A stretch of DNA of 64,000 nt from Microbacterium arabinogalactanolyticum (GTDB lineage Bacteria; Actinomycetota; Actinomycetes; Actinomycetales; Microbacteriaceae). The stretch covers positions 728,694-792,693 of the forward strand of contig NZ_BRZC01000007.1 of assembly GCF_030268005.1 (NCBI RefSeq). Reading direction: 5' to 3'. Numbering within the stretch: position 1 is the first letter of the stretch; each line of letters starts with the position of its first letter. The notes below the pieces were generated by a model that worked only from the letters and a program-made list of their open reading frames with translations, did not search any database and was not told the DNA's origin. Below are positions 8,562 through 17,728 of the stretch, piece by piece. Position numbers and translations under genes: made by a program.

Positions 8562-10046
8562 GTGAGCACCATCCGCCACTTCATCGCCGGCACCGACGCC
8601 GGCGCAGCCGACCGCACTCTTCCGGTGTACGACCCCGCCACAGGCGAGGCGCACCGCCAGGTCGCCGCGGCCAGCACGGCGGAGGTCGAGCACGCGATCG
8701 CGGTCGCCAAGGAGGCGCAGCGCGCCTGGCGCTCATCGTCCCTCGTCAAGCGCGCCGACGTGTTCTTCCGGCTGCGCCAGATCCTCACCGAGCGCGCCGA
8801 CGAGCTCGCCGCGATCGTCACCAGCGAGCACGGGAAGGTGCTCTCGGATGCCGCCGGCGAGGTCTCGCGCGGCATCGAGAACGTCGAGTTCGCCGCAGGC
8901 CTGCTGCACCACCTGAAGGGCGAGCGCGCCGAGCAGGTGTCCCGAGGAGTGGACGTGCACTCGGTCAAGCAGCCGGTGGGCGTGGTCGCCTGCATCACCC
9001 CGTTCAACTTCCCCGTGATGGTGCCGCTGTGGATGGTCGCGTCCGCGATCGCCTGCGGCAACGCCGTGGTGCTCAAGCCCAGCGAGAAGGATCCGTCGGC
9101 GGCGATCTGGCTGGCCAGGGCGTTCCAGGAGGCCGGCCTGCCGGATGGCGTGCTCAACGTCGTCAACGGCGACAAGGTCGCGGTCGACGCCCTGCTCGAC
9201 TCCATGGAGATCGGCGCCGTGAGCTTCGTCGGCTCCACGCCCATCGCCCGCTCCATCTACGAGCGCGCCTCCGCGAACGGCAAGCGGGTACAGGCCCTCG
9301 GCGGCGCCAAGAACCACATGGTCGTCATGCCGGATGCCGACATCGACGGAGCGGTGACGGCCGCGATCTCGGCGGCGTACGGCTCCGCCGGCGAGCGCTG
9401 CATGGCCGTGTCGGTGCTGGTCGCCGTCGGCGACATCGCGGACGACCTGGTGGAGGGCATCCGCTCCCGCATCGGCGAGCTGCGCATCGGCCCCGGCACC
9501 GACCCGGCCAGCGAGATGGGCCCGCTGATCACCCGCGAGCACCGCGACAAGGTCGCCTCCTACGTGGCGGCCGCCGCCGCCGAAGGCGGCACGGTCGTGG
9601 TCGACGGCACGCAGCGCGCGTTCGAGGGCGACGGATTCTTCACCGGCGTCTCACTCATCGACAACGTCACCACCGACATGAAGGTGTACCAGGACGAGAT
9701 CTTCGGGCCGGTGCTCTCGGTGGTCCGCGTGAACAGCTACGAGGCGGCCGTCGAGCTGATCAACGCCAACCGGTTCGGCAACGGCACCGCGATCTTCACC
9801 CGCGACGGCGGCACCGCCCGTCAGTTCGAGTACGACATCGAGGTCGGCATGGTCGGCATCAACGTGCCGATCCCCGTGCCGGTGGGCGCGTTCTCGTTCG
9901 GCGGCTGGAAGGACTCGCTGTTCGGCGACTCGCACATCTACGGCCCCGAGTCGATCGGCTTCTACACCCGCTCCAAGGTCGTCACCACCCGCTGGCCCGA
10001 CCACACCCCCGCCCAGCTCGACCTCGGCTTCCCGAGCAACCACTGA
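8562..10046 (+). CDS. mmsA: CoA-acylating (methyl)malonate-semialdehyde dehydrogenase
   Basis: 494-residue member of the MmsA branch of the aldehyde dehydrogenases, which convert methylmalonate or malonate semialdehyde with CoA and NAD into propionyl- or acetyl-CoA and carbon dioxide. It has CITPFNFPVMVPLW, typical of this branch, QALGGAKNHMVVMPDAD in place of the usual ELGGK, and the catalytic Cys in SAGERCMAVS. The GTG start is preceded by GAGGAG. The next gene, an aminotransferase, would supply a semialdehyde (for example from beta-alanine). A second MmsA is at 62071-63570, so this copy probably serves amine or beta-alanine breakdown. Confidence 0.88.
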   Translation: MSTIRHFIAGTDAGAADRTLPVYDPATGEAHRQVAAASTAEVEHAIAVAKEAQRAWRSSSLVKRADVFFRLRQILTERADELAAIVTSEHGKVLSDAAGEVSRGIENVEFAAGLLHHLKGERAEQVSRGVDVHSVKQPVGVVACITPFNFPVMVPLWMVASAIACGNAVVLKPSEKDPSAAIWLARAFQEAGLPDGVLNVVNGDKVAVDALLDSMEIGAVSFVGSTPIARSIYERASANGKRVQALGGAKNHMVVMPDADIDGAVTAAISAAYGSAGERCMAVSVLVAVGDIADDLVEGIRSRIGELRIGPGTDPASEMGPLITREHRDKVASYVAAAAAEGGTVVVDGTQRAFEGDGFFTGVSLIDNVTTDMKVYQDEIFGPVLSVVRVNSYEAAVELINANRFGNGTAIFTRDGGTARQFEYDIEVGMVGINVPIPVPVGAFSFGGWKDSLFGDSHIYGPESIGFYTRSKVVTTRWPDHTPAQLDLGFPSNH

Positions 10047-10059
10047 AAGGCGCACGATC

Positions 10060-11445
10060 ATGGCACAGTTCACCGACCGCCACGGCGTCACGCACCCTCT
10101 GCCCGCCCCTGAGGCAGAGGCCCAGGTGCGGGCCGATGACCGCGCTCACGTGTTCCACTCCTGGAGCGCGCAGGCGCTCATCGACCCGATGCCGGTCGCG
10201 GCGGGCGAGGGCTCGACGTTCTGGGACTACCAGGGCAACGCCTACCTGGACTTCTCGAGTCAGCTGGTCAACCTGAACCTCGGGCATCAGCATCCGGATC
10301 TCGTCGCCGCCATCCAGCAGCAGGCGGGGCGCCTGGCGACCATCCAGCCGGCCCTCGCGAACGACGTGCGCGGCGAGCTGGCCCGGCTCATCTCCGAGGT
10401 GGCCGGCGACGGCTTCGAGAAGGTGTTCTTCACGAACGGCGGAGCGGATGCCAATGAGTACGCGGTGCGCATGGCGCGCCAGACCACCGGCCGCCGCAAG
10501 GTGCTGTCGATGTACCGCAGCTACCACGGCTCCACGTCCACGGCGATCTCGCTGACCGGCGACCCGCGGCGCTGGGCGAACGAGGTCAGCGATGCGGGCG
10601 CGGTGCGGTTCTTCGGCCCGTACGCATACCGCTCCGCGTTCCACTCCGAGTCGGAGGAGCAGGAGGGCGAGCGCGCGCTCGCGCACCTGGAGCAGACCGT
10701 GCAGCTCGAGGGGCCGTCCACGATCGCGGCGATCATCATCGAATCGGTCGTCGGCACCAACGGCGTGCTCGCACCGCCGCCGGGCTACCTGCAGGGCGTG
10801 CGCGAGCTGTGCGATCGGTACGGCATCGTCTACATCGCCGACGAGGTGATGGTCGGCTTCGGGCGAGTGGGCGAGTGGTTCGGCTTCCAGGCCTACGGCG
10901 GGCAGCCCGACCTGATCACCTTCGCGAAGGGCGTGAACTCCGGGTACGTGCCGCTGGGCGGCGTGGTCATCTCGGACCGCATCGCAGCGCACTTCGACGA
11001 GGTCTCCTTCCCGGGCGGGCTCACCTACTCCGGGCATCCGCTGGCCTGCGCGGCCGGCGTGGCGACGTTCGAGGTGTTCCGCCGCGACGGCATCCTGGAG
11101 CGCGTGCGCGACCTGGGCGAGCGGATCGTCGAGCCGACCCTGCGCGGGTGGGCGGAGACGCACCCGAGTGTCGGAGAGGTGCGCGGCCGTGGCCTGTTCT
11201 GGGCTGTGGAGCTGGTGCGGGATCGCGAGACCCGCGAGCCGCTGGTGCCGTTCAACGCGGCGGGGGCGGATGCTGCGCCGATGGCGGCATTCGCCGCTGC
11301 CGCGAAGAAGGCGGGCGTCTGGCCCTTCGTGCACTTCAACCGCACGCACATCGCCCCGCCGCTGGTGATCACCGAGGAGGAGCTGGTGCGCGGCCTGTCC
11401 GCGATCGACGAGGCCCTGACCGTGGCGGACGGGTACACCGTCTGA
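10060..11445 (+). CDS. Class III (PLP-dependent) aminotransferase
   Basis: 461-residue fold-type I aminotransferase of the GABA/beta-alanine/omega-amino acid group. It has FFTNGGADANEYAVRMAR near residue 127, YIADEVMVGFGRVGEWFGF with the PLP-pairing Asp, and ITFAKGVNSGYVPLGGVVIS with the Schiff-base Lys. It starts 13 bp after the mmsA-like gene and is surely co-transcribed. Together they could convert an omega-amino acid such as beta-alanine to acetyl-CoA. The PucR regulator opposite fits catabolic induction. The amino donor cannot be read from the sequence. Confidence 0.88.
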   Translation: MAQFTDRHGVTHPLPAPEAEAQVRADDRAHVFHSWSAQALIDPMPVAAGEGSTFWDYQGNAYLDFSSQLVNLNLGHQHPDLVAAIQQQAGRLATIQPALANDVRGELARLISEVAGDGFEKVFFTNGGADANEYAVRMARQTTGRRKVLSMYRSYHGSTSTAISLTGDPRRWANEVSDAGAVRFFGPYAYRSAFHSESEEQEGERALAHLEQTVQLEGPSTIAAIIIESVVGTNGVLAPPPGYLQGVRELCDRYGIVYIADEVMVGFGRVGEWFGFQAYGGQPDLITFAKGVNSGYVPLGGVVISDRIAAHFDEVSFPGGLTYSGHPLACAAGVATFEVFRRDGILERVRDLGERIVEPTLRGWAETHPSVGEVRGRGLFWAVELVRDRETREPLVPFNAAGADAAPMAAFAAAAKKAGVWPFVHFNRTHIAPPLVITEEELVRGLSAIDEALTVADGYTV

Positions 11446-11478
11446 GCGCAGCAGGCACCGCCTGACACGCAGCAGGAT

Positions 11479-11561
11479 CGTCGAGACCCCCCTTGCCGTC
11501 GAGACCCCCAGGTACGGACGTCCGCAGCTGGGGGTCTCGACGCTATCCGGGGGTGTCGGCG
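11479..11561. repeat. Intergenic palindrome with two tandem units per arm
   Basis: CGTCGAGACCCCC occurs twice, at 11479 and 11497 (period 18). The inner unit CGTCGAGACCCCCAG (11497-11511) is perfectly mirrored at 11528-11542, and the outer unit is mirrored at 11549-11561 with two mismatches. A perfect 10-bp palindrome CGGACGTCCG (11515-11524) sits in the loop. It follows the aminotransferase stop and may terminate that operon. Confidence 0.65.
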
Positions 11562-11697
11562 GGCGCCGAGTCCCCCAGAGGGACGCGCGCCTCGGTTGCC
11601 CTCACACGGTGCTCCTGCAATGCTGGGTGCATGAACCTCTCGCTCTGACCCATTCCGCCGCGGCCGTCCGGCCCGCCCGTCAGAAGAGAGTTCACGC

Positions 11698-12480
11698 ATG
11701 CCTGCTTCCGAGCACATCTCCGAGTTCATCGACCGCATCGCGGACACCTTGTACGCCCTTCCCGGCGTGGAGGCAGTCGCGCTCGGCGGTTCCCGCGCCC
11801 AGGGCGCGGAGCGCCCCGACAGCGACTGGGATGTCGCGGTCTACTACCGGAGCGGATTCTCGCCGGACTCCGTCAGAGCCCTGGGGTGGCCAGGTCAGGT
11901 CACCGATCTGGGCGGGTGGGGCCCGCTCTTCAACGGCGGCGGCTGGCTGACCGTAGACGGCCGCGCAGTCGACCTGCACTACCGCGACCTGACCCTCATC
12001 GAGCGCATCCATGCGGATGCCTGCCACGGCGACTTCACGATCGAGCCGCTGCTGTTCCATCAGGCCGGGATCCCGAGCTACATCCTGCTCGCCGAACTCG
12101 GCATCAACCGGCCGCTGCGCGGCTCCCTACCGGTCTGGGAGTACCCGCCCGCGCTGCGGGCCTCGGCTCCGCCGATCTGGTGGAACGGCGCCTACCTCAC
12201 CCTCCACTACGCGGAGGCCGGCCACGCCCGGCACGGCCGGGTGGCGCAGTGCATCGGCCTGCTCAGCCAGGCGGCCTGCCGGACGGCGCACGCGATCCTC
12301 GCGCATCGCGGCGAGTGGGTCACGAACGAGAAGCGGATGCTGGATGCCGCGGGCCTTCGCGCCGTGGACCGTCTGGTCTCCGGCCTCGGCCCCGACTCGG
12401 ATGCCCTCGTCCGCGCGGCGCGCGACGTGCGCGAACTCCTGACGAACGCAATCCGTGCGGAAGGCATCACCACGGACTGA
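11698..12480 (+). CDS. Nucleotidyltransferase-fold protein
   Basis: 260-residue protein. Residues about 21-45 carry the polymerase-beta-like nucleotidyltransferase motif: GGSRAQG followed by SDWDVAVYY, with the two metal-binding Asp residues of GS...DxD. The rest is helical (LAELGINRPLRGSLPVWEYP and a C-terminal bundle), as in aminoglycoside-type or DUF4037-like relatives. It may transfer a nucleotide to a small molecule or protein; the substrate is unknown. AGAGAG precedes the ATG. It is a lone gene between a palindromic repeat and a regulator remnant. Confidence 0.75.
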   Translation: MPASEHISEFIDRIADTLYALPGVEAVALGGSRAQGAERPDSDWDVAVYYRSGFSPDSVRALGWPGQVTDLGGWGPLFNGGGWLTVDGRAVDLHYRDLTLIERIHADACHGDFTIEPLLFHQAGIPSYILLAELGINRPLRGSLPVWEYPPALRASAPPIWWNGAYLTLHYAEAGHARHGRVAQCIGLLSQAACRTAHAILAHRGEWVTNEKRMLDAAGLRAVDRLVSGLGPDSDALVRAARDVRELLTNAIRAEGITTD

Positions 12481-12612
12481 GCGTGTCACGCGTGGGTGAT
12501 GCGCGTGCTGCACGCCGCCGCCGACGGACTGCAGTCGGCCTGGATGCTCGACCACTCGATCGACATGGCGGCGGACCTCGAAGAGCTGCTGCGGGTGCTC
12601 CGCCCGGCCTGA
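12481..12612 (+). pseudogene. Remnant of a TetR family regulator (C-terminal tail only)
   Basis: Directly after, and in frame with, the preceding stop, an open stretch reads ADGLQSAWMLDHSIDMAADL followed by a leucine-rich end and TGA at 12610-12612. This matches the C-terminal ligand-domain end of actinobacterial TetR proteins (typical pattern DGLQ-QWLLDP-DMAADL). No HTH or upstream part is present. It looks like a decayed regulator whose 5' part was lost, perhaps when the nucleotidyltransferase gene arrived. Confidence 0.6.
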
Positions 12613-12631
12613 CAGCGACGGGATCCGGCGG

Positions 12632-12637
12632 TAGCCT
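12632..12637 (+). promoter_or_regulatory. -10 box, leaderless start of the carboxylesterase gene
   Basis: TAGCCT followed by 7 nt and the ATG at 12645. There is no purine-rich ribosome-binding site, which fits a leaderless transcript. Confidence 0.5.
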
Positions 12638-12644
12638 GAACGCG

Positions 12645-14081
12645 ATGGACGAGATCGCGCACACCGCCGAGGGGCCCGTCCGAGGAGTCGGTCGCGCCGA
12701 CGGATCACTCGCGTTCCTGGGCATCCCCTACGCCGCTCCGCCGACGGGAAAGCGGCGCTTCCAGCCGCCGCAGCCGGTGACGCCCTGGACCGAGCCGCTC
12801 GATGCGACCGCCTACGGGCCGACGCCGCAGCGCCGCCCGGAGGACAATGCGATCATCCCCGAGCCGAGCGTTCCAGGCACGGCGACGCTGAACCTGAACG
12901 TGTTCACGCCTGCCCTCGACGGCGGCGCACCCGTGCTGGTCTGGATCCACGGCGGCGGCTACTCGGCGGGCTCCTCCGCGAGCCCGTGGTACGACGGCGC
13001 GTCGTTCACCCGCGACGGCGTCGTGCTGGTGACCATCTCGTACCGGCTCGGCTTCGACGGGTTCGGCGTGATCGACGGCGTCCCCGACAACCGCGGTGTG
13101 CGCGACTGGATGGCGGCGCTGGAGTGGGTGCGGCGCAACATCGCCTCCTTCGGCGGCGACCCGGGCCGCGTGACGATCGCGGGCCAGTCCGCCGGCGGCG
13201 GCGCCGTGCTCACGCTGTTCGGGATGCCTGCCGCACAGCACCTGTTCCACGCCGGGATCTCGATCAGCGGAGCACTCGGCGACCTGCCCCGCGAGCGCGC
13301 CCGGGCGCGCAGCGAGCTGCTCGCCTCGATGGTCGGATGCGAACCGACCCTGGAGGGCTACCGCGGCGTGAAGGAGCGCGCGCTCACCCGGCGCCAGTTC
13401 GAGGCATCCCTGCTCGGCAAGAAGGGAATGGCGGCCACCACCGCCACGCTCACCGACGGCCTCCCCTGGGGACCGGTGATCGACGGCGACCTCATCACCC
13501 GTCCGACGGTCGACTCGTTCGCCGCGGGGAACGGGGCAGGCAAGCCGCTGCTGCTGGGGGCCACGGACGACGAGTTCACCATGATCTTCGACAACGCGCC
13601 GCGGGCCCTCAGATGGGTGCCCGTCCCGCTCGCACTGCGCGTCGTGGAGAAGGCCGGCGCGCTGCGCCGCCGGTGGCGGCGGTCCAACCGTGCGCGGCGC
13701 GGCGCGGGGCCCGCGCTGGGGCGCTTCGTCACCGATCGCATCTTCCGCTCGCTGGTCGTGCGGGTCGCGGAGACGCGGCGGGATGCCGGCACCTGGGTCT
13801 ACCGCTTCGCCTGGAGCTCTCCTGTGAACGGGTGGTCGCACCACTGCCTCGACGTGCCGTTCTGGTTCGACTGCCTCCGCGAGGAGCACGTCGCGAAGAT
13901 GACGGGCGCGCACCCGCCGCAGTCGCTGGCCTCCGAGATGCACTCGGCGGCCGTCGCATTCGTGACCTCCGGTGATCCGGGTTGGCCGGCCTGGCGCAGC
14001 GAGCCGGGCATCACGCGGATCTTCGGCGATCAGCCCGCTCTCTCGCGCAGCGCCTACGACGACGCCCTGCCCCTGGTCTAG
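12645..14081 (+). CDS. Type B carboxylesterase
   Basis: 478-residue alpha/beta hydrolase of the carboxylesterase/cholinesterase family. It opens with EGPVRGVGRADGSLAFLGIP and has the oxyanion-hole stretch VWIHGGGYSAGS. The nucleophile elbow GQSAG places the catalytic Ser at residue 182, and a late GWSHHCLDVPFWF region carries the likely catalytic His. It has no clear signal peptide, so it is probably cytoplasmic. The start at 12645 is supported by a -10 box 7 nt upstream. The substrate range (esters, for example p-nitrobenzyl-type) is unknown. Confidence 0.88.
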   Translation: MDEIAHTAEGPVRGVGRADGSLAFLGIPYAAPPTGKRRFQPPQPVTPWTEPLDATAYGPTPQRRPEDNAIIPEPSVPGTATLNLNVFTPALDGGAPVLVWIHGGGYSAGSSASPWYDGASFTRDGVVLVTISYRLGFDGFGVIDGVPDNRGVRDWMAALEWVRRNIASFGGDPGRVTIAGQSAGGGAVLTLFGMPAAQHLFHAGISISGALGDLPRERARARSELLASMVGCEPTLEGYRGVKERALTRRQFEASLLGKKGMAATTATLTDGLPWGPVIDGDLITRPTVDSFAAGNGAGKPLLLGATDDEFTMIFDNAPRALRWVPVPLALRVVEKAGALRRRWRRSNRARRGAGPALGRFVTDRIFRSLVVRVAETRRDAGTWVYRFAWSSPVNGWSHHCLDVPFWFDCLREEHVAKMTGAHPPQSLASEMHSAAVAFVTSGDPGWPAWRSEPGITRIFGDQPALSRSAYDDALPLV

Positions 14082-14107
14082 CAGCGGCGTCCTGTCCCAG
14101 AAGCGGA

Positions 14108-14128
14108 GGGTGCGCAGCATCCGCACCC
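14108..14128 (+). terminator. Hairpin after the carboxylesterase gene
   Basis: GGGTGCG (14108-14114) pairs perfectly with CGCACCC (14122-14128) around a 7-nt loop, 27 bp after the stop. No U-run follows. Confidence 0.45.
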
Positions 14129-14188
14129 GCCACTACTGCGACACAGGTTCCGTCCTGCCCGGATGCGCGCCAGGCACCGGCACGCGGA

Positions 14189-14205
14189 TACGACGACGCC
14201 CTGCC
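14189..14205 (+). repeat. 17-bp direct repeat of the esterase 3' end
   Basis: TACGACGACGCCCTGCC at 14189-14205 is an exact copy of 14055-14071, which encodes the last residues of the carboxylesterase. The copy lies in the noncoding spacer and suggests a partial local duplication. Confidence 0.6.
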
Positions 14206-14228
14206 GCAGGACCCAGAGCACCAGGGGC

Positions 14229-14256
14229 CTGCGACAGGGCGACGGGTTTGTCGCAG
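14229..14256 (-). terminator. Hairpin after putA
   Basis: CTGCGACA (14229-14236) pairs perfectly with TGTCGCAG (14249-14256), immediately beyond the putA stop on the - strand. Confidence 0.55.
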
Positions 14257-14257
14257 C

Positions 14258-17200
14258 TCAGCGCACCGGCTCGAGCAGCGGGATCTCGTAGCGGTGCGGC
14301 GTGCCGAAGCGGTGCGCGGTGACCGACACGGCCTGCTCGCGCAGGAAGGTGAGCAGCTCCACACGACCGGCGGCGACCACCGGGTTCGCGTAGATCGCCA
14401 GGCTCGGCGAGCCGTTCACGGCCGCGGCGGTCGCTGCGGCGGTGGTGCCGATCACGCGGACGCGACCGCCAGCGCCGGACAGGCGACGCGCGTGCGCGCC
14501 CCAGGCATCCGCATCCTCGGTCACGACGGTCACGCCGTGCGCACCCAGCCAGGTGACGACGGCGGCGGGCAGAGCGGATGCTGCGCTCACAGTGACGCGC
14601 GAGCGGGCCCGCAGGCCGGCGGCGACGACGCGCACCAGCTCGGCCATGCCCCTTCCCGCCATCGAACCCTGTCCCTCGTAGCGGACCGTGACCGGCAGCG
14701 CCTGGTAGCGCAGCGCGTTCTGCTCGGTGACCAGACCGGTCGCGTCGCGCACGACACCGAACTCGGTGCCCCACGCGTCGATGTCGGTGGCGAGCGCACC
14801 GCGCAGCCACGCGGCGTCGTCGCCCTCCACGAGCGCAGCGGCCGAGAGGCCCAGCTCGTCCAGCGGACGGGTGGTCTTCACCGGGGCATCCGTCCACTCC
14901 GACAGGCCGACGAGGTAGTTCGGGCCGCCGGCCTTGGAGCCGGCGCCGACGGCGGCCTTCTTCCAGCCGCCGAACGGCTGGCGCTGCACGATGGCGCCGG
15001 TGGTGCCGCGGTTGACGTACACGTTGCCGGCCTGGATGTTCGCCAGCCACTGCTGGATCTCGTCCTCGTCCAGCGAGTGGATGCCGCTGGTCAGGCCGTA
15101 GTCGATGTCGTTGACGATGTCGATGGCCTCGGTCAGCGTCTCGGCGGTCATGACGCCGAGCACCGGACCGAAGTACTCGACGCGGTGGAACTCGCTGCCG
15201 CGCTGCACGCCGTCGCGGATGCCGGGGGTCCACAGCTGGCCCGCGTCGTCGAGCTTGGTGGGCTCGAGCATCCAGGACTGGCCGGGGTGCAGCTCGGTGA
15301 GGGCGCCGAGCAGCTTGCCCTCGGCCGGGCCGATCAGCGGGCCGATGCGGTTGGAGCCGTCCTCGGGCATGCCCACCTCGTAGGCGCGCACGGCGTCGAC
15401 CAGCTGGCGGCGGAAGCGCTCGGACTTGGCGGCGGAGCCGACCAGCACGACGAGCGACGCCGCCGAGCACTTCTGACCGGCGTGGCCGAATGCCGAGTAG
15501 GCGACGTCCTTGGCGGCGAGGTCCAGGTCGGCCGACGGGGTGACGATGATGGCGTTCTTGCCACTGGTCTCGGCGAGCAGGGGCAGGTCCTGGCGGAAGC
15601 CGCGGAACAGCTCGGCCGTCTCGTAGCCGCCGGTCAGGATCACGCGGCCCACGGCCGGGTCGCTGACCAGCTGTGTGCCCAGCTCGCGGCCGTCGAGCTG
15701 CACGTACTGCAGCACGTCGCGCGGCACGCCGGCCTCCCACAGCGCCTCGATCATGACGGCGCCGGAGCGGCGGGCCTGACGGGCGGGCTTGATGATCACC
15801 GGTGAACCGGTGGCCAGGGCCGAGAGGGTGGAGCCGGCGGGGATCGCGACCGGGAAGTTCCACGGCGGGGTGACCACGGTCAGGCCGACCGGGTGCATCT
15901 CGGCGCCGTCGACGTCGGCGAGCGCCTTGGCGCTCTCGGCGTAGTAGTGCGCGAAGTCGATCGCCTCGGAGACCTCGGGGTCGCCCTGCTCGATGACCTT
16001 TCCGGCCTCGGAGCCCATGACCTCGAGCAGCTCGGCGCGGCGCGCCTCGAGCACGTCGCCGGCGCGGTGCAGGATCTCCGCACGACCGGCGGCGCCGAGT
16101 GCGCGCCAGGCCTCGCCCGCGGCGACGGCGGTCGCGATGCGCTCGGAGACCTGCTCGGCCGTGGTGAGGGTGTTCGCGGCGACGGTGTCGTTCCCGAGGT
16201 TCGAGGCGACCATGCGGGCGCGGATCGCGTCGGCCCACTCGCGGTTGGCCGCCAGCGATGGGTCGGTGTCGGGCGTGTTCACGAAGCCGTCGCGCGGTGC
16301 CGGAGCTGCGGGCAGCTGACGGTTCTGCGTGCGGTTCGGGCCGGGCACCTCGGTCGGCATGGCGGCGACGGATGCCAGGAAGCGCTCCTTCTCGCGCTCG
16401 AACAGCTTCGGGTCGGCGTCGAGGTCGAACACGGCGGACATGAAGTTCTCGTGGCTCGCACCCTCCTCCAGACGGCGGATGAGGTAGGCGATCGCGACGT
16501 CGAACTCGTCGGGGTGCACCACCGGCGTGTAGAGCAGCAGCGAGCCGACGGTGCGCTTCACGACGGCGGCCTGAGCGGACGCCATGCCCAGCAGCATCTC
16601 GAACTCGATGCCCTCCTGCACGCCGCGCTTGGAGGCGAGCAGCCAGGCCATCGCGATGTCGAAGAGGTTGTGACCGGCGACGCCGATGCGCACGTTGCCG
16701 ATGTGCTCGGGGCGCAGGGCGTAGTCGAGCACGGCCTTGTACGAGGCGTCGGACTCCTGCTTGGTCGACCAGGTGGCCAGCGCCCAGCCGTGCGACTCGG
16801 CGTCGACGGTCTCCATGGGCAGGTTGGCGCCCTTCACGACGCGCACCTTGATGGGGGCGCCGCCGTCGGCCACACGCTTGGCGGCCCACTCCTGCAGGCG
16901 GATCATGGCGGAGAGGGCGTCGGGCAGGTAGGCCTGCAGCACGATGCCGGCCTCGAGGTCCTTGAACTCGGGACGGTCGAGGATGCCGGTGAAGACCGCG
17001 ATCGTGAGGTCGAGGTCCTTGTACTCCTCCATGTCGAGGTTGATGAACTTCTTGGGGCCGCGGGCGGGCTTGGCGGCGATCTCGTAGAGCGGGTGCAGCG
17101 CCTTGATGGCATGCGCGACGGCCTCGTCGAACGCCCACGGGCTGTGCGGGGCGACGGTCGAGGAGACCTTGATCGAGACGTAGTCCACGTCGTCGCGGAG

Positions 17201-17728
17201 CAGCAGGCGGCGGGTGCCCTCCAGGCGGCGGACGGCCTCGTCCTTGCCGAGGATGGCCTCGCCGAGCAGGTTGACGTTGAGCTTGACGCCCTGGGTCTCG
17301 CGGATGTGCTTGATCGCGGCGCCCAGCTTCTCGTCGCGGGCGTCGACGATCAGGTGGCGCACCATCTGGCGCAGCACGGCGCGTGCGGAGGGGACGACGA
17401 TGCCGGGGAGCATGGTGGCGGTGGCGCCGCCCAGGCCGATCGCCCCCTTCATGATGCCGGGGAGGAAGGCGGGGGTCAGCGGCACGAGCTCCTTGAGCTT
17501 CGCGGCGGCGACCTTCAGGTCCTCGGGGCGCACGACGCCGTCGACGAAGCCGACGGTGAAGTCCAGGCCGTTGGGGTCGCGCAGCACGCCGGCGAGACGC
17601 TGGCCGGCGGCATCGACCGGAACCTCACGGCTGTCGACCAGCCACTTCTTGACGAGGGCGACGGCGTCGTCGGCCAGTTCGGCGAGGTCGTTGACGGATG
17701 CTTCGGAAGCGGACACAGGGGTGCTCAT
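14258..17728 (-). CDS. putA: Bifunctional proline dehydrogenase / P5C dehydrogenase (PutA), copy 1
   Basis: 1156-residue fusion that oxidises proline to glutamate. The N-terminal FAD-binding proline dehydrogenase barrel contains DVDYVSIKVSSTVAPHSPWA, NLDMEEYKDLDLTIAVFTGI and RIGVAGHNLFDIAMAWLLA. The C-terminal half is an aldehyde dehydrogenase with LAETSGKNAIIV and the catalytic Cys in FGHAGQKCSAAS. There is no N-terminal DNA-binding RHH domain, so regulation must be external; a LysR-type gene is divergent. The start at 17728 has GGGAGC just upstream; the frame is open beyond it but over the divergent promoter. A longer paralogue is at 37029-40679. Confidence 0.93.
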   Translation of the reverse strand: MSTPVSASEASVNDLAELADDAVALVKKWLVDSREVPVDAAGQRLAGVLRDPNGLDFTVGFVDGVVRPEDLKVAAAKLKELVPLTPAFLPGIMKGAIGLGGATATMLPGIVVPSARAVLRQMVRHLIVDARDEKLGAAIKHIRETQGVKLNVNLLGEAILGKDEAVRRLEGTRRLLLRDDVDYVSIKVSSTVAPHSPWAFDEAVAHAIKALHPLYEIAAKPARGPKKFINLDMEEYKDLDLTIAVFTGILDRPEFKDLEAGIVLQAYLPDALSAMIRLQEWAAKRVADGGAPIKVRVVKGANLPMETVDAESHGWALATWSTKQESDASYKAVLDYALRPEHIGNVRIGVAGHNLFDIAMAWLLASKRGVQEGIEFEMLLGMASAQAAVVKRTVGSLLLYTPVVHPDEFDVAIAYLIRRLEEGASHENFMSAVFDLDADPKLFEREKERFLASVAAMPTEVPGPNRTQNRQLPAAPAPRDGFVNTPDTDPSLAANREWADAIRARMVASNLGNDTVAANTLTTAEQVSERIATAVAAGEAWRALGAAGRAEILHRAGDVLEARRAELLEVMGSEAGKVIEQGDPEVSEAIDFAHYYAESAKALADVDGAEMHPVGLTVVTPPWNFPVAIPAGSTLSALATGSPVIIKPARQARRSGAVMIEALWEAGVPRDVLQYVQLDGRELGTQLVSDPAVGRVILTGGYETAELFRGFRQDLPLLAETSGKNAIIVTPSADLDLAAKDVAYSAFGHAGQKCSAASLVVLVGSAAKSERFRRQLVDAVRAYEVGMPEDGSNRIGPLIGPAEGKLLGALTELHPGQSWMLEPTKLDDAGQLWTPGIRDGVQRGSEFHRVEYFGPVLGVMTAETLTEAIDIVNDIDYGLTSGIHSLDEDEIQQWLANIQAGNVYVNRGTTGAIVQRQPFGGWKKAAVGAGSKAGGPNYLVGLSEWTDAPVKTTRPLDELGLSAAALVEGDDAAWLRGALATDIDAWGTEFGVVRDATGLVTEQNALRYQALPVTVRYEGQGSMAGRGMAELVRVVAAGLRARSRVTVSAASALPAAVVTWLGAHGVTVVTEDADAWGAHARRLSGAGGRVRVIGTTAAATAAAVNGSPSLAIYANPVVAAGRVELLTFLREQAVSVTAHRFGTPHRYEIPLLEPVR

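Noticed and set aside
8459..9256. N-terminal extension of the PucR frame up to 9256
   Set aside because: It runs antisense through the mmsA-like gene; PucR homology begins just after the ATG at 8458.
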